Of a DNA stretch of 64,000 nucleotides, positions 35,834 through 45,596 are shown in pieces (position 1 is the first letter of the stretch; every line of letters starts with the position of its first letter). The position numbers and the translations under genes were made by a program. Location: the NCBI GenBank assembly GCA_019639135.1, contig JAHBSL010000006.1, positions 104,020 to 168,019 of the forward strand. The letters run 5' to 3'. Below the pieces are notes generated by a model. That model ran no database searches and was not told the origin of the DNA. It saw nothing but the letters and a program-made list of their open reading frames with translations. Source of the DNA: Acidobacteriota bacterium. Its GTDB lineage: Bacteria; Acidobacteriota; Blastocatellia; Pyrinomonadales; Pyrinomonadaceae.

Positions 35834-36637
35834 ATGAAACTTGAGATGAAAGAAGAAACAAACAAAACAAATACACAGCAAGCCGAGGCGGATATCCTGC
35901 AATCGCCTCTATACCTGACCCGCGACCCTGAAGACATAGTGACGATCTCATCGCTGTTCAAAGCGGTATGGGTTCTTTTGATCGTCCTGAGTTTAAGTGT
36001 CGGGATCAACATCTTTCTGTCACTCAGGAAAGCGGATCGCATCGTTGTCGACAGGTCGTCCGGTCGTGTCATTGAACTCAACAATCGCGATTACGGCTCA
36101 ACCGAAACGGTAAGCATCTCGCCCGATACTCCGACAAATACTGACAAGAAATATCTCGTCAAGGAATTCCTGACCGCTCTGTACGAGGTGGAGCAGTCAA
36201 CTCGCGAGAGCCAGGTCAACAAGCTTCTGCGTATGCTCGATCCGGATCTCTCGATCGCGATGGCGGGCCGTTTGAAGCAAAACGGCGTGCTTGCAGCGGA
36301 GAAAGCAGAGAGCGTCAACTCATCTTGGGAACTGCAGGACCTCAACATCGATGAGAACGACCCATATGTGCTTCGGGCGATCGGCGTAAGAAAGATACGG
36401 CGAAAGGCCGCGGGCCAGGATGTCGAAGAATCCGTACAGCTCAAGGCCAAGTTCCTTCTCAAAGACAGCCCCTCTTCGCCGGTCAGGAACGACAACAATC
36501 TGAGGACGGGATTTACGATCCTCCGGTTCCGTGTCGAACCGGTGAACGGCAAATCGGTATCGCCCGTAACCCTTATCGCCGACGAAGCGGAACAAGTGAC
36601 AACGGCGTCGACTGCCAACACGGCTCACGATCAATAG
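35834..36637 (+). CDS. VirB8/TrbF-like inner-membrane protein
   Basis: The 267-residue protein has a cytoplasmic N-terminus, one membrane span at about residues 42-64 (LFKAVWVLLIVLSLSVGINIFLSL) and a periplasmic domain with the NTF2-like layout of VirB8 (YLVKEFLTALYEVEQSTRESQVNKLLRML). VirB8 nucleates the inner-membrane complex. It is the first gene after the 35774 promoter. A second in-frame ATG at 35846 is an alternative start. Confidence 0.75.
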   Translation: MKLEMKEETNKTNTQQAEADILQSPLYLTRDPEDIVTISSLFKAVWVLLIVLSLSVGINIFLSLRKADRIVVDRSSGRVIELNNRDYGSTETVSISPDTPTNTDKKYLVKEFLTALYEVEQSTRESQVNKLLRMLDPDLSIAMAGRLKQNGVLAAEKAESVNSSWELQDLNIDENDPYVLRAIGVRKIRRKAAGQDVEESVQLKAKFLLKDSPSSPVRNDNNLRTGFTILRFRVEPVNGKSVSPVTLIADEAEQVTTASTANTAHDQ

Positions 36638-36664
36638 CCGTACGAACCAACCCTTATCAACCAT

Positions 36665-37948
36665 ATGAAAACTCATTTATCAAAATTCGTCTTGGCGGCA
36701 CTTCTGCCCTCACTCGTTCTTTTCGGAGAGCTCGATACCGCCGCACAGTCAAAACCGGTTTCGGCCCGGCCGAAACCGATCAAAAGGATAAAACCCAAAA
36801 CTTTCTCCGGACCGGCCGCCGAAACACCTGCGAAACCACTCCTGTCTCCGCAGAAAACGGCACCAGTCTCGATCGTCAATCTGGCCGAACCCGATTTTCT
36901 CTCCGGCGAGGCCAGCGTGACGGTCAATCCGAAACAGCCAACGGTGATACGGCTCGGCCTTGCACAGAACGCCGTCTCGATCATCGAGTTTCCGGCGGCG
37001 GATGGCATCTACTATATCCACGAAGGTAATCCGAAGTTTGCTTCCGTCTTTCAATCCCCCACTAAAGAGACTGACAGATCGATAACAGTCTATCCGGGAG
37101 AATCGTTCCTGCCTTCGCGCGAGGGGGTGGCCACTCCTGTCGCCGCCGCGATCAGCCTTCAGATGCGTTCCGGCCTGGTCCTCATTCTGGAGTTTGTGCC
37201 TGTCACGGATCTCAGAAAGAACGCTCATCGGTGCGTTATCACATATGACCGGGAGGCCGTGATCGCGGCGAGGCGAACGGCGGGACTTGCGTACGATCTG
37301 GGCGGAGAGACCCCTACTGCGGCACCTGTAAATTCCAGGGCAGTCTCAAAACTGGTCGGCCCCACCCCCTCTCAGGAGAACGAGAAAGTGCCGGAAACAA
37401 AAGCTTCCGCCGAACATCCGATCCAATCCGCCTACATGGCGTTGAACCGGGCCGGAAGAACCGATGAAAAGAAGAAATCTAATGGGCAGATGACCGAGTC
37501 CGAGATATCGGCCATTGCCAACAAAAAGCTCGCAGAATCTTTGCGGGATACGAAGAAACACTTCGCATCTTGGTCGAAGCCGCAGGCCGGGCTTGAACTA
37601 GCGGTCTCCCGCGTCACCGAACTGGACTCCGAGACACGGCTGGTCGTCGCGGCGATACGCAACATCACAGCGTCGAATCTCAGACTTATTCCCGGTTCAC
37701 CGGAGCTTCAGGTTCAAACCAGAGACTCCGGCGGGAACAGCATTCAAACACTCCGCCTTGATATTCAATTCATTGAATCGACGACGCTCGAAGGTCTTGT
37801 GCAGCCCGGATCGACGGTCTATTACGCATTGGTCTATAAGGCCCCGATCCTCGGAGCCAACCAGAACGTCCGCATCCTCGTGGCTCATCGCGAAGCCGCG
37901 GATGCACCTTTAACGTCCCTGTTGGACGATCACAAAACCAAGAATTAA
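36665..37948 (+). CDS. VirB9/TrbG-like periplasmic protein
   Basis: The 427-residue protein has a signal peptide (FVLAALLPSLVLFGELDTAAQ), a Pro/Lys-rich linker, a beta-rich domain at about 75-200 (VTVNPKQPTVIRLGLAQNAVSIIEFPA ... ITVYPGESF), and a second beta domain at 310-420. VirB9-type proteins have this two-domain plan and form the outer-membrane core complex with VirB10. The call relies on position between the VirB8- and VirB10-like genes plus this plan; sequence motifs are weak. Confidence 0.6.
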   Translation: MKTHLSKFVLAALLPSLVLFGELDTAAQSKPVSARPKPIKRIKPKTFSGPAAETPAKPLLSPQKTAPVSIVNLAEPDFLSGEASVTVNPKQPTVIRLGLAQNAVSIIEFPAADGIYYIHEGNPKFASVFQSPTKETDRSITVYPGESFLPSREGVATPVAAAISLQMRSGLVLILEFVPVTDLRKNAHRCVITYDREAVIAARRTAGLAYDLGGETPTAAPVNSRAVSKLVGPTPSQENEKVPETKASAEHPIQSAYMALNRAGRTDEKKKSNGQMTESEISAIANKKLAESLRDTKKHFASWSKPQAGLELAVSRVTELDSETRLVVAAIRNITASNLRLIPGSPELQVQTRDSGGNSIQTLRLDIQFIESTTLEGLVQPGSTVYYALVYKAPILGANQNVRILVAHREAADAPLTSLLDDHKTKN

Positions 37949-37955
37949 AAAGCAT

Positions 37956-39350
37956 ATGGACTCGAATACACAGACCAACGATATCCCTACGGCCCTTCCC
38001 GGATTCGAGGACGAGGATGCCCGCGAAAAGCTGCTCCTAGAGCCGACCGTGGCAAAATCGGAAATCGATTCGGATGACGATGATGAAGCCGATATTTTAG
38101 AGGAGAAAGGCAAGCCCCCGCTGATGAAGAAACGAGGCTGGCAGGTCATGCGAATGATCGCAGGATTTGCGGTGTTTGTCGGCATCCTTGCATTCGCGGT
38201 TTCCTGGTTCTTTGGGATGGGCTCGTTTGCCGAATCTCAGGCCCAGCCGGTAAGTCGAAACGCCGCGAAAGATACGCCCGTCTCACCCGTAACCGAAGAC
38301 GAGAAGCTGAAAATGGCTCTCAGCCTGGTGGCGGCGGCGAACGAATCAGGGACGGGCGGAATCTCCGATGATCAGTTCAATCCCCAGGAAACTGCAGAAA
38401 CTGCGGAAACGGCTGAAACGAGTTCGACCGCGGGAACATCCGTACACGGAACCAGCCCCGTCGATGACATCTACCTGGATAGCGGGATCACGACAAAGGC
38501 ATCGACCGGCGCTGGCGAATCGCCCTACGCCTTGCCGCCCTCTTCAGACACTCCCGCACGGAAGGAGAGTGGGTCGGAAACTTCAAAGCCGGTTGCGGTG
38601 AGGAAAGAAACGCCCGTTCCTGTTATTTCGCGGACAGATCCTTCTATCGATGTTCCCGGACGATCCCTTTTCTTTGGAGTGACTCGAAAACCTCCGGTTC
38701 AGGCGAATCCGATGCGAATTTCGGAGAATGCCGTCCCAAACATTCCCATTATGGAGGCTCCGCAGAGAGGAATACCCTTCGGGACACTTCTGCCGGTCCG
38801 TCTTGTCGGCTCGATCTATACTCTGCGCAATTCAGGCGGATTCGTGCGAATGGAGTTGACGCGGCCGGTCGAGGGCGAGGGTTTCTCGTACCCCGCCGGC
38901 ACGACCGTGATCGGCAACGTACGCGGCGGTGAATCGGTGAGAGCGTTTGTCACCATCATCGGTCTTATCGATCCGGTCTCCGGGGGGCTTGTGAAATTCA
39001 GCGGCGAACTACTCGGCAAAGAAGGAGCTTCCGGGATCGAAGGAAAACGAAGAAGACTCACAAGTCAGTGGTCGCGGTTCTTAAGCGGCCTAAAAGATAC
39101 GGCATCTTCGGTTCTCGGCTCTGTCGGGGCATTAAGATCCGGGGGTACAGTAATACTCTCGGAACCGCTCAGAAGAGGTTCGGAGTCGATGTCCGAAGAC
39201 CTTTCAGATGCGCTTCTCGGGAACGGTAAAGACCAGACTACCTTTATAGAAGTCTCGGCCGGAGCGAACGGATACGTGCTCGTGACCGATCTCCCGGACG
39301 CTACATCCGCGACGACGGGCAAACTAAAAACGGAGGCCACCGAGAGATGA
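37956..39350 (+). CDS. VirB10/TrbI-like core-complex protein
   Basis: The 464-residue protein has an acidic cytoplasmic N-terminus, a membrane span near 66-88 (MIAGFAVFVGILAFAVSWFFGMG), a long Thr/Glu/Pro-rich periplasmic linker, and the VirB10 beta domain from about 270: IPFGTLLPVRLVGSIYTLRNSGGFVRMEL ... YPAGTTVIGNV. That pattern (G-T-L-P-V-R-L ... PAGTxxxG) is the core of VirB10/TrbI, which links the inner and outer membranes. It overlaps the next gene by four bases. Confidence 0.8.
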   Translation: MDSNTQTNDIPTALPGFEDEDAREKLLLEPTVAKSEIDSDDDDEADILEEKGKPPLMKKRGWQVMRMIAGFAVFVGILAFAVSWFFGMGSFAESQAQPVSRNAAKDTPVSPVTEDEKLKMALSLVAAANESGTGGISDDQFNPQETAETAETAETSSTAGTSVHGTSPVDDIYLDSGITTKASTGAGESPYALPPSSDTPARKESGSETSKPVAVRKETPVPVISRTDPSIDVPGRSLFFGVTRKPPVQANPMRISENAVPNIPIMEAPQRGIPFGTLLPVRLVGSIYTLRNSGGFVRMELTRPVEGEGFSYPAGTTVIGNVRGGESVRAFVTIIGLIDPVSGGLVKFSGELLGKEGASGIEGKRRRLTSQWSRFLSGLKDTASSVLGSVGALRSGGTVILSEPLRRGSESMSEDLSDALLGNGKDQTTFIEVSAGANGYVLVTDLPDATSATTGKLKTEATER

Positions 39351-40435
39351 TCCCGCACGCTTCCGACAGGTCCCAGATTGATCCGAGGCGTCTTGCCCTT
39401 GCGGGATGCGACCGCGAACTCTATCAGTTGATCGCCGCAACCGGTTATGTCCCGGACGATCAAAATTTCTCGGATTTCTGCGAGAGTCTCAAGTCGGGCC
39501 GTGCCTGGCTTATTTCGGGGACGCGAGGGAGCGGCAAGACGGCCTTTCCGGAGGCCCTCGCGTCAGCCTGCAACCTTACTATGTGCGTTGTAGCCGGTCG
39601 TGACGGCCTAAAGCAGGAAGAGATTCTTTACGACTGGGATCGTGAGGAACAGGACGTCTGGATGCGTGAGAATCTTGTGATCGCAAAAGCCCTTCCCGCA
39701 ACGGAGCAATCGGCATTTCTTGAATCGGCTCGCAGGAAAAAATGGCAAAGAGAGTTCCTGATTCTCGGAGAGGTCGGGCTGGCGTATGATCTCGCGGTGA
39801 AGGCCGCTCAGGCCACACCGAGGCAACCGCCCCCGGTGCTCCTTCTAGATGAAAGCGACAAGTTTGGGGCAACTATTGAAGATTCGCTTCTCATGCCGCT
39901 CGAACGCGGGCTGATATACATCCCGCGATACGAGGGCGGCTGCATCGGTGTTACCGAATGGGCATATCGCCCGATCGTAATAACCACCTCGAACGATCTT
40001 CGTCATAAGCTGAGCGGTCCGTTCATCTCGCGGCACATCTACAGCCGGTTCGCAAATCCCACACTTGAAAAGGAACTGGAGATACTCTCGGCTCGTGAGC
40101 CCACAGCTTCTTCCGCTCAGCTCGCCCTTGCGATAAAGCTGCTGGACGCGGTACGCGGGATCGCCGGGATGGAAGATCATCCGAGCATCCGTGAGTCGAT
40201 CGATGTGGCCGGAGCGTTTGTCAGGAACTCCGTCGAGTCGCTCGACTATGGCTCGATCTCCCGCTTCTTCTGCTATTTCGTGAAGACAGGAGAGGCACGG
40301 GAGCTTCTCAGCCTCCAGCTGGATTATCTGCTCGCGATGACAAGTGCATTTCATCCGATCATTGACGCCTGGCTTGCAGACAGGGATGAGATTTGGGCCA
40401 ATCGCTGGCCTCAGTTGGTTGGGATAAATGAGTAG
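39347..40435 (+). CDS. MoxR-like AAA+ ATPase within the secretion operon
   Basis: The 362-residue soluble ATPase carries Walker A SGTRGSGKTAF near residues 57-66, Walker B PVLLLDESDKF near 163-173, and sensor-1 PIVITTSND. This is the MoxR/CbbQ-type AAA+ layout, not the VirB11/GspE secretion-ATPase type. The stop of the virB10-like gene overlaps its ATG and the next gene follows after three bases, so it is integral to the operon. It may remodel a complex of the secretion system; the role is unknown. Confidence 0.75.
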   Translation: MIPHASDRSQIDPRRLALAGCDRELYQLIAATGYVPDDQNFSDFCESLKSGRAWLISGTRGSGKTAFPEALASACNLTMCVVAGRDGLKQEEILYDWDREEQDVWMRENLVIAKALPATEQSAFLESARRKKWQREFLILGEVGLAYDLAVKAAQATPRQPPPVLLLDESDKFGATIEDSLLMPLERGLIYIPRYEGGCIGVTEWAYRPIVITTSNDLRHKLSGPFISRHIYSRFANPTLEKELEILSAREPTASSAQLALAIKLLDAVRGIAGMEDHPSIRESIDVAGAFVRNSVESLDYGSISRFFCYFVKTGEARELLSLQLDYLLAMTSAFHPIIDAWLADRDEIWANRWPQLVGINE

Positions 40436-40438
40436 TCG

Positions 40439-41230
40439 ATGCTGAATAGGAATAACCAGGAAACCAAACGCACCTCGAAGACGGAGGAACGTCGCGACAA
40501 ACCGATACGCGGCCGATTCGCTCAATTAAGGAAACTGTTTGATCCTTCACGGTCCGGTGTGCTTTTCATCTTCCTTATAGTTGGGGTCTATATCGCGTTT
40601 AGAACAACCGTACCCTCCGGCGCTCAGCACGCTCAACTGCGTTTTGTTGATACCCCGAACGCGGAACCCTCCGATGTCGGGTCTGGATCGCAAGCTTCAT
40701 ATCGGGAGCCGCTTTCCGGAACCGCATACGAGACGGCACTGCGGCTTAGAGAAGCAGCTGCTTTGGGAATGGCTGTATCGTTGTCGGTCTTTGCAAGGCA
40801 TGCCGCTACCGGTAGTGCTCCCGTGACTCATTACGAAGTAATTCGGGAAATGGCAGCCTGGAAACTTCTGCCGCCGGGGATCGAGATCGAGAACGGCTCA
40901 TTCAGGTCCGGCGTGAGCGACTTGCGATTCAGCTATCGAACCGAGCCTCTTTCCTTCGAGATACTGGCTTTGCCGAAAGACCGGGCCGCAGGTACGGCAC
41001 TGCTGCTGCGGTTCCCGCTGCCGCCGAGCGAAACGAACTCGGTCATGTACTTCGAGTCCTCGAATCCCGTCCAGGTACCCGCTCCGTTCAGTACAAATGC
41101 GCAGATAACAGCCGCGGGCTGGAGGATCAGGCATTGGCGTGGCGAGGCACTGCCATTAAATGAAGGGGTCGTTCGCGAACTTCGCGAACAGGACAAATGG
41201 CTCAAGTCCATGAATCAAGATAATCGCTAG
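40439..41230 (+). CDS. unknown bitopic membrane protein of the secretion operon
   Basis: The 263-residue protein has a basic N-terminus, one span at about residues 41-60 (SGVLFIFLIVGVYIAFRTTV) and a beta-rich extracytoplasmic domain (FRSGVSDLRFSYRTEPLSFEILALPKD). It lies three bases after the ATPase gene and directly against the virD4-like ATG. I recognise no family. The position suggests a lineage-specific channel or coupling component. Confidence 0.55.
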   Translation: MLNRNNQETKRTSKTEERRDKPIRGRFAQLRKLFDPSRSGVLFIFLIVGVYIAFRTTVPSGAQHAQLRFVDTPNAEPSDVGSGSQASYREPLSGTAYETALRLREAAALGMAVSLSVFARHAATGSAPVTHYEVIREMAAWKLLPPGIEIENGSFRSGVSDLRFSYRTEPLSFEILALPKDRAAGTALLLRFPLPPSETNSVMYFESSNPVQVPAPFSTNAQITAAGWRIRHWRGEALPLNEGVVRELREQDKWLKSMNQDNR

Positions 41231-43246
41231 ATGAATATGTTTTCCCGTGAACGGATAGAAAGATTTGACGCGTCGTACGGCATTCCGCGAAAGGCGAATG
41301 AGCAGTACCTGCCTTCGTACAATGCATTCTGGCATTGGGCGGCCGATATCGGGAAGGGCATGTTCTTTATCATTTTGGGACTGATTGGTGCCGCTTTGAG
41401 CCTTTTCGCGGGCTGGCTCTTCGGAGAACCGGGTCTCATCAACCTTGTATTCTGGGCGATGGCTCTTTGCTGTATCTGCGGCGGGCTCGTGGACGCTTAT
41501 TCGCTGCTCTGGAACTATCGTATCAGGCGGATGAGCACGGCTCACGGTTCGGCTCGGTGGGCTAGTAAAGCCGATCTCGTCCGTTGCGGCCTGATGAACC
41601 AAATACGCGGACTACCTTTGCCCGTCAATGCTCTTCCGATCGCGAAAGCGTTCGGCGGTCGGGATGTCTTTCTCCCGCCCAGCCAGTGGCTCAGGCATTT
41701 TGTCATGTTCGGCCCGACCGGCTCCGGCAAGTCGAAGACATTCTTCGTCTCGATGATCCGGGCCATACTCGGAAGATCATCCTGTCTCGTTTACGACCCG
41801 AAGGGAGAACTCTTTGCTCAGACCGCCGGTTCTGCAAAGAGGATCTTCCGCCTTGATCTTAACGACCCCACGAAAAGCGATCGCTGGAACTTTATCCCGA
41901 AATGCCGGAACGACCCCGCTTTTGCTTGTCAGGTTGCGGGGATGATGATCGGGATAGAGAGCAGACGCCGGACCAATGCCGATCCCTTCTGGGGTGATGC
42001 CGAACAGATCGCATTGACGGCAATACTTCTGCACATCGCCGAAGTCTATCAAGAGAAGGCGATCCCCGCATTTGCGGCCGACTTTATCCTGTCTCTTGGG
42101 GAGAATGAAAAGGACGCTTTTGCAGAAGCAATGGAATCTTCGCCAAGTCTTTATGCCAAGCAGGCGTATCTCGCGTTCAGACAGGCACCGATCCAGACAC
42201 GTGGGTCGATCCTCATCGGTCTTTACAACAAACTCCGGCCCTTCACCCTCGCACCGGCCCGAATGGTGACGATGCCGCCGACGCCGGAAGAAACAGAAAC
42301 GGGTTGCCGAAATATCGACTTTTCCGATCTTCGCAAACCTGGAACTGCTATTTATCTGGTGGTCTCCGAAGGTGCTGCCGATATCTATAAGGAGTTCATC
42401 GCGACATTCCTCGGACAGGCGGTTATGGAGATGAGGCTCGACGGATTGAACGAACCCGAACATCCGTGCTTTGTCCTTATCGATGAGGCATATCAGCTCA
42501 ACGTCGCTGAAGTGAAACGCATTTCGGGCATCGGTCGGGGACGCGGTGTCGGTCTCGGGCTTGGGTACCAGGACCTCCCGCAGATGTACGACCAATACGG
42601 ACGTGAGCGGGCCAACGCGATCCTGGGTACAGTCATGACAAAGATTTTCCTTCCGGGGCTTGACGATGTGACGGCCGAATACGCATCAAAGCAGCTCGGC
42701 GACACCACCATCTTCTCGAAGACATTTCAGGACTATCCCGGGAAGAAGCACGACAACACAAGATACGCAGAGCAGAAACGTGCTCTTATGCTCGCATCTG
42801 AGATAAGACAGATAGCCGCCCATTCGGAGGTCCTTATAATCAGCGACACGGCTCCGCCGATCCGGGCCGCATATCCTCCCTTTGCGGTTCTTAAGAATTC
42901 GTATGTGGCCAACCAAAAGGGAACACCGCAAGAGCTTCATCTTGGAGACATCGATCCCGCGTTCCTCCTCACGGAACCAAAGACAGTCACGACACCAACA
43001 TTTGAACGACAGAATGTTGCCGATCTCATCTCACAGGAAGTAGATCGCATCTACACCGACGACCGGCTGATGGGAATCCTGAAGCCAATGATCAAACACG
43101 ACGACACATCGGAATCCGATTCCGAAACGGAAATCTTTAAGGGGTCATTCGCCGATGCTCTTGACGACCTGACGGTAGATGTACGCCTCCTGCTGGCAAA
43201 GCAGTATAAACAGTCGCTTTCGCAGATTGTTCATACGACGGCCTAG
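41231..43246 (+). CDS. VirD4/TraG-type coupling protein
   Basis: The 671-residue protein has two N-terminal spans (about 33-60 and 65-88: FFIILGLIGAALSLFAGWLFG; LVFWAMALCCICGGLVDAYSLL), Walker A GPTGSGKSK near residue 160, CLVYDPKGEL just after, and Walker B FVLIDEAYQL near 415 with a following glycine-rich GRGRGVGLGLGYQD. These are the marks of the conjugative coupling ATPase that brings the relaxosome to the channel. Its first codon directly follows the preceding stop. Confidence 0.92.
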   Translation: MNMFSRERIERFDASYGIPRKANEQYLPSYNAFWHWAADIGKGMFFIILGLIGAALSLFAGWLFGEPGLINLVFWAMALCCICGGLVDAYSLLWNYRIRRMSTAHGSARWASKADLVRCGLMNQIRGLPLPVNALPIAKAFGGRDVFLPPSQWLRHFVMFGPTGSGKSKTFFVSMIRAILGRSSCLVYDPKGELFAQTAGSAKRIFRLDLNDPTKSDRWNFIPKCRNDPAFACQVAGMMIGIESRRRTNADPFWGDAEQIALTAILLHIAEVYQEKAIPAFAADFILSLGENEKDAFAEAMESSPSLYAKQAYLAFRQAPIQTRGSILIGLYNKLRPFTLAPARMVTMPPTPEETETGCRNIDFSDLRKPGTAIYLVVSEGAADIYKEFIATFLGQAVMEMRLDGLNEPEHPCFVLIDEAYQLNVAEVKRISGIGRGRGVGLGLGYQDLPQMYDQYGRERANAILGTVMTKIFLPGLDDVTAEYASKQLGDTTIFSKTFQDYPGKKHDNTRYAEQKRALMLASEIRQIAAHSEVLIISDTAPPIRAAYPPFAVLKNSYVANQKGTPQELHLGDIDPAFLLTEPKTVTTPTFERQNVADLISQEVDRIYTDDRLMGILKPMIKHDDTSESDSETEIFKGSFADALDDLTVDVRLLLAKQYKQSLSQIVHTTA

Positions 43247-43252
43247 ATCTCG

Positions 43253-43813
43253 ATGCTAAACAGCTTAAAAATATCGCTCGTCCTTATCCCGATAGTGTTC
43301 CTGCTTGTCGTCGGGGTCTATGCCTACTCCTTGTGGGCGTCGGAGCGGAAAAGAGCGGCTGAGCTTCCTGTAGAAGCCGCAGACGTGATGATGCGGGATC
43401 TTCTCTCATTTCACAAAAAACGAGGCGGATTCCCAAAAGACCTGAAAGAGCTGGAAGGCGTGGTGTGGGAAAAGAAGGAAAACCGGAACTATTCAAACGA
43501 CAAACGCGGTCTTACGCACCGCAACTACTACTACTTATATACTCACCTCAATCATCACCGATTCACTCTTTGGGCAATTCCGGTGGGCCGACAGCGCGAG
43601 GATGCGGCGACCCAGTTTCTCCTCGTAACCACCGAAAGCTGTCGACGATGGAAAGGTGCAGCCCTATCGATAGAACAGGCGAGTGAGATTGCCCCCAATC
43701 CCTCTGTAACGAAACTTAGCCTGCTTGGTCTAATCGAGCAGGCTAAACTGAATTTCCGAGAATATGAGAAGACTGTAGACCCTTTCAGACGCAATCAATT
43801 ATCGATATTTTAA
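43253..43813 (+). CDS. small membrane protein at the end of the secretion operon
   Basis: A 186-residue protein with one N-terminal hydrophobic span (ISLVLIPIVFLLVVGVYAYSLW) and a soluble domain containing FHKKRGGFPKDLKELE, a layout reminiscent of pseudopilin-like proteins though the prepilin cleavage site is missing. It begins six bases after the coupling-protein stop and is the last gene of the plus-strand arm. No family recognised. Confidence 0.5.
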   Translation: MLNSLKISLVLIPIVFLLVVGVYAYSLWASERKRAAELPVEAADVMMRDLLSFHKKRGGFPKDLKELEGVVWEKKENRNYSNDKRGLTHRNYYYLYTHLNHHRFTLWAIPVGRQREDAATQFLLVTTESCRRWKGAALSIEQASEIAPNPSVTKLSLLGLIEQAKLNFREYEKTVDPFRRNQLSIF

Positions 43814-43820
43814 ATCCCTC

Positions 43821-45554
43821 TCAACCTTGTTTCTTGTACTCTTTCTTTATGGTTTCAATCTCATCACTCCAGTGAGGAGCAAAGGGCATCCGCATTTGTT
43901 GCAACATTACCTTTGAATGCTCACTTTCCATAGCTATCAAAAATCGGACAAGTAACTCCTTACGTTTCTTCAAATCAAATCCCCGTAGAATCTCAGCCAG
44001 TTCTGGATCCAGCAGGAAGTAATTGTTCTTCCCGTCTTGCAAATCGCCCCAAACGCTATTAACAAACGACTCAACGTTCGATAAAGACTCACGTACGTAA
44101 ACGGGGTAGAATGACATTCCAACAGTCGGATACGTTTCCTCTAGGTACTTAATGGTTTCTGGCTCGCCACCTTTTAGGTCGTTACCGACTTTTTCAAAGC
44201 TAAGAAACGAAAGCCAGTCGTTCAGACACATTACTTGCAACATCGAGCGAGAAAGCAATTTCTCACTCCTAAACAACGACACAATGCTACTAATTGAGCC
44301 AAAACGTTCAGAAACCAACAAATCCAGCCTTCGGTCGTAAGAACGATAATACGGGTAGAACAAAAAGAAACTGTCATACTCTTCGTAACCGTAATCCCTG
44401 TGCGGCTTGACCTTAACAACTCGGGGAAAAAACTCCGTGGAGTACCTTACCTCCTTCCTGATTGTGATTTCATAGCCGACTAGCACGTTCGCAACCAAGA
44501 ACGATTCCAGCCCAGGCACCGTCTCACTGAGGTGCTCATTGAGACTTTCTACTTTTTGAGCTGCAATTTCACGAGGCGTGATTCGAGATAAGTTCTTAGA
44601 AAGCCCGAAAATCTCTAATAACAGGTCGGCAATGCTTCTGAACCATTTTATATCTGCGCGATAGCGAATAACGGTTAGTCCGAGCAGTGCGAGCCTATTC
44701 ATTCCTGGTATGAAATCCGCTGCTTTGATCGCCGTCATTTCTTCGACTGAAAGAACGTCACCATCTTCAAGCTTCTTTTCCCATAGCTCCAAGCATCGCT
44801 CTCTTAACTTCTCAAGAAGCACATTGAATCGGCTGCTTTCATTCGCTGCGACTATTTGCTCGACATAAACCACAAATTCCTCATCAGTCGATGTAAAGGT
44901 AGGTACTGCACCGAATGTCGTAGTCCCAATCCTTGCTCTTTCCTCTAAGCGAATTTCGGGCAAGATTCTTCCCAATCGAAGTTCGACTTCTTCACGAACC
45001 CTTGCCTCGACATCAATCAGGCTAATCAGTTCATTCCGAGAAGTAACTTTCCGCTTTCCAGTGGAGCCATTTGGCTTCACCCAAATTTCGGAAGCCCTCA
45101 GGTGGGTTTTGTCGCCGTCCTTAATGTCCTTGGTCGCTACAAAAGGTTTCTGAGTTTGATGTCCAATTCTCATTACAACGTAATCTTTGTTACTATTCTT
45201 GAGATACAAGATTTCGTAATTGGGAACGGCGTCCAGATTTGACTCTAGGAGCTGGCGAATAGACGCTTCGTCATAATCGGTGTGATTCACGCCAACGAAT
45301 TCTCGTGATACTTCGTCCACTCCGACTACGACATATTTCTCCTTCTCTATAGGAATCTCTGAGTTGGCGATTGATTGAACGTCCTTAATAAATTCGGCTT
45401 TTAAGTAGGGTGTATTTCTAAGCCAACTTCGCTTCAGCTCACACTCAGGATGCTCACCAGTTGTCGAAATCAGCTCCTCGACATAAGCCTGTACTCGTTT
45501 AGTACGCTCCAGCGCAGTTTCGACTGTGATTTCTGTTTTTGACTTCGTAGGCAT
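43821..45554 (-). CDS. Schlafen-type AlbA_2 domain protein, possible defence gene
   Basis: The 577-residue protein has an N-terminal AlbA_2/Schlafen-like ATP-binding domain at about 28-170: ECELKRSWLRN, EFIKDVQSIANS, KYVVVGVD, DYVVMRIG and HLRASEIWVKPNGST. The remaining 400 residues are helical and not recognised. Bacterial AlbA_2 proteins occur in regulators and, repeatedly, in defence islands. The gene is distinctly more AT-rich than the conjugation genes and stands alone, antiparallel to the secretion operon, next to restriction-modification debris. A defence role is plausible but unproven. Confidence 0.65.
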   Translation of the reverse strand: MPTKSKTEITVETALERTKRVQAYVEELISTTGEHPECELKRSWLRNTPYLKAEFIKDVQSIANSEIPIEKEKYVVVGVDEVSREFVGVNHTDYDEASIRQLLESNLDAVPNYEILYLKNSNKDYVVMRIGHQTQKPFVATKDIKDGDKTHLRASEIWVKPNGSTGKRKVTSRNELISLIDVEARVREEVELRLGRILPEIRLEERARIGTTTFGAVPTFTSTDEEFVVYVEQIVAANESSRFNVLLEKLRERCLELWEKKLEDGDVLSVEEMTAIKAADFIPGMNRLALLGLTVIRYRADIKWFRSIADLLLEIFGLSKNLSRITPREIAAQKVESLNEHLSETVPGLESFLVANVLVGYEITIRKEVRYSTEFFPRVVKVKPHRDYGYEEYDSFFLFYPYYRSYDRRLDLLVSERFGSISSIVSLFRSEKLLSRSMLQVMCLNDWLSFLSFEKVGNDLKGGEPETIKYLEETYPTVGMSFYPVYVRESLSNVESFVNSVWGDLQDGKNNYFLLDPELAEILRGFDLKKRKELLVRFLIAMESEHSKVMLQQMRMPFAPHWSDEIETIKKEYKKQG

Positions 45555-45596
45555 TCACTACCTTCTCTTGCGGACTTTGCGGTCTTAATAATTGCC

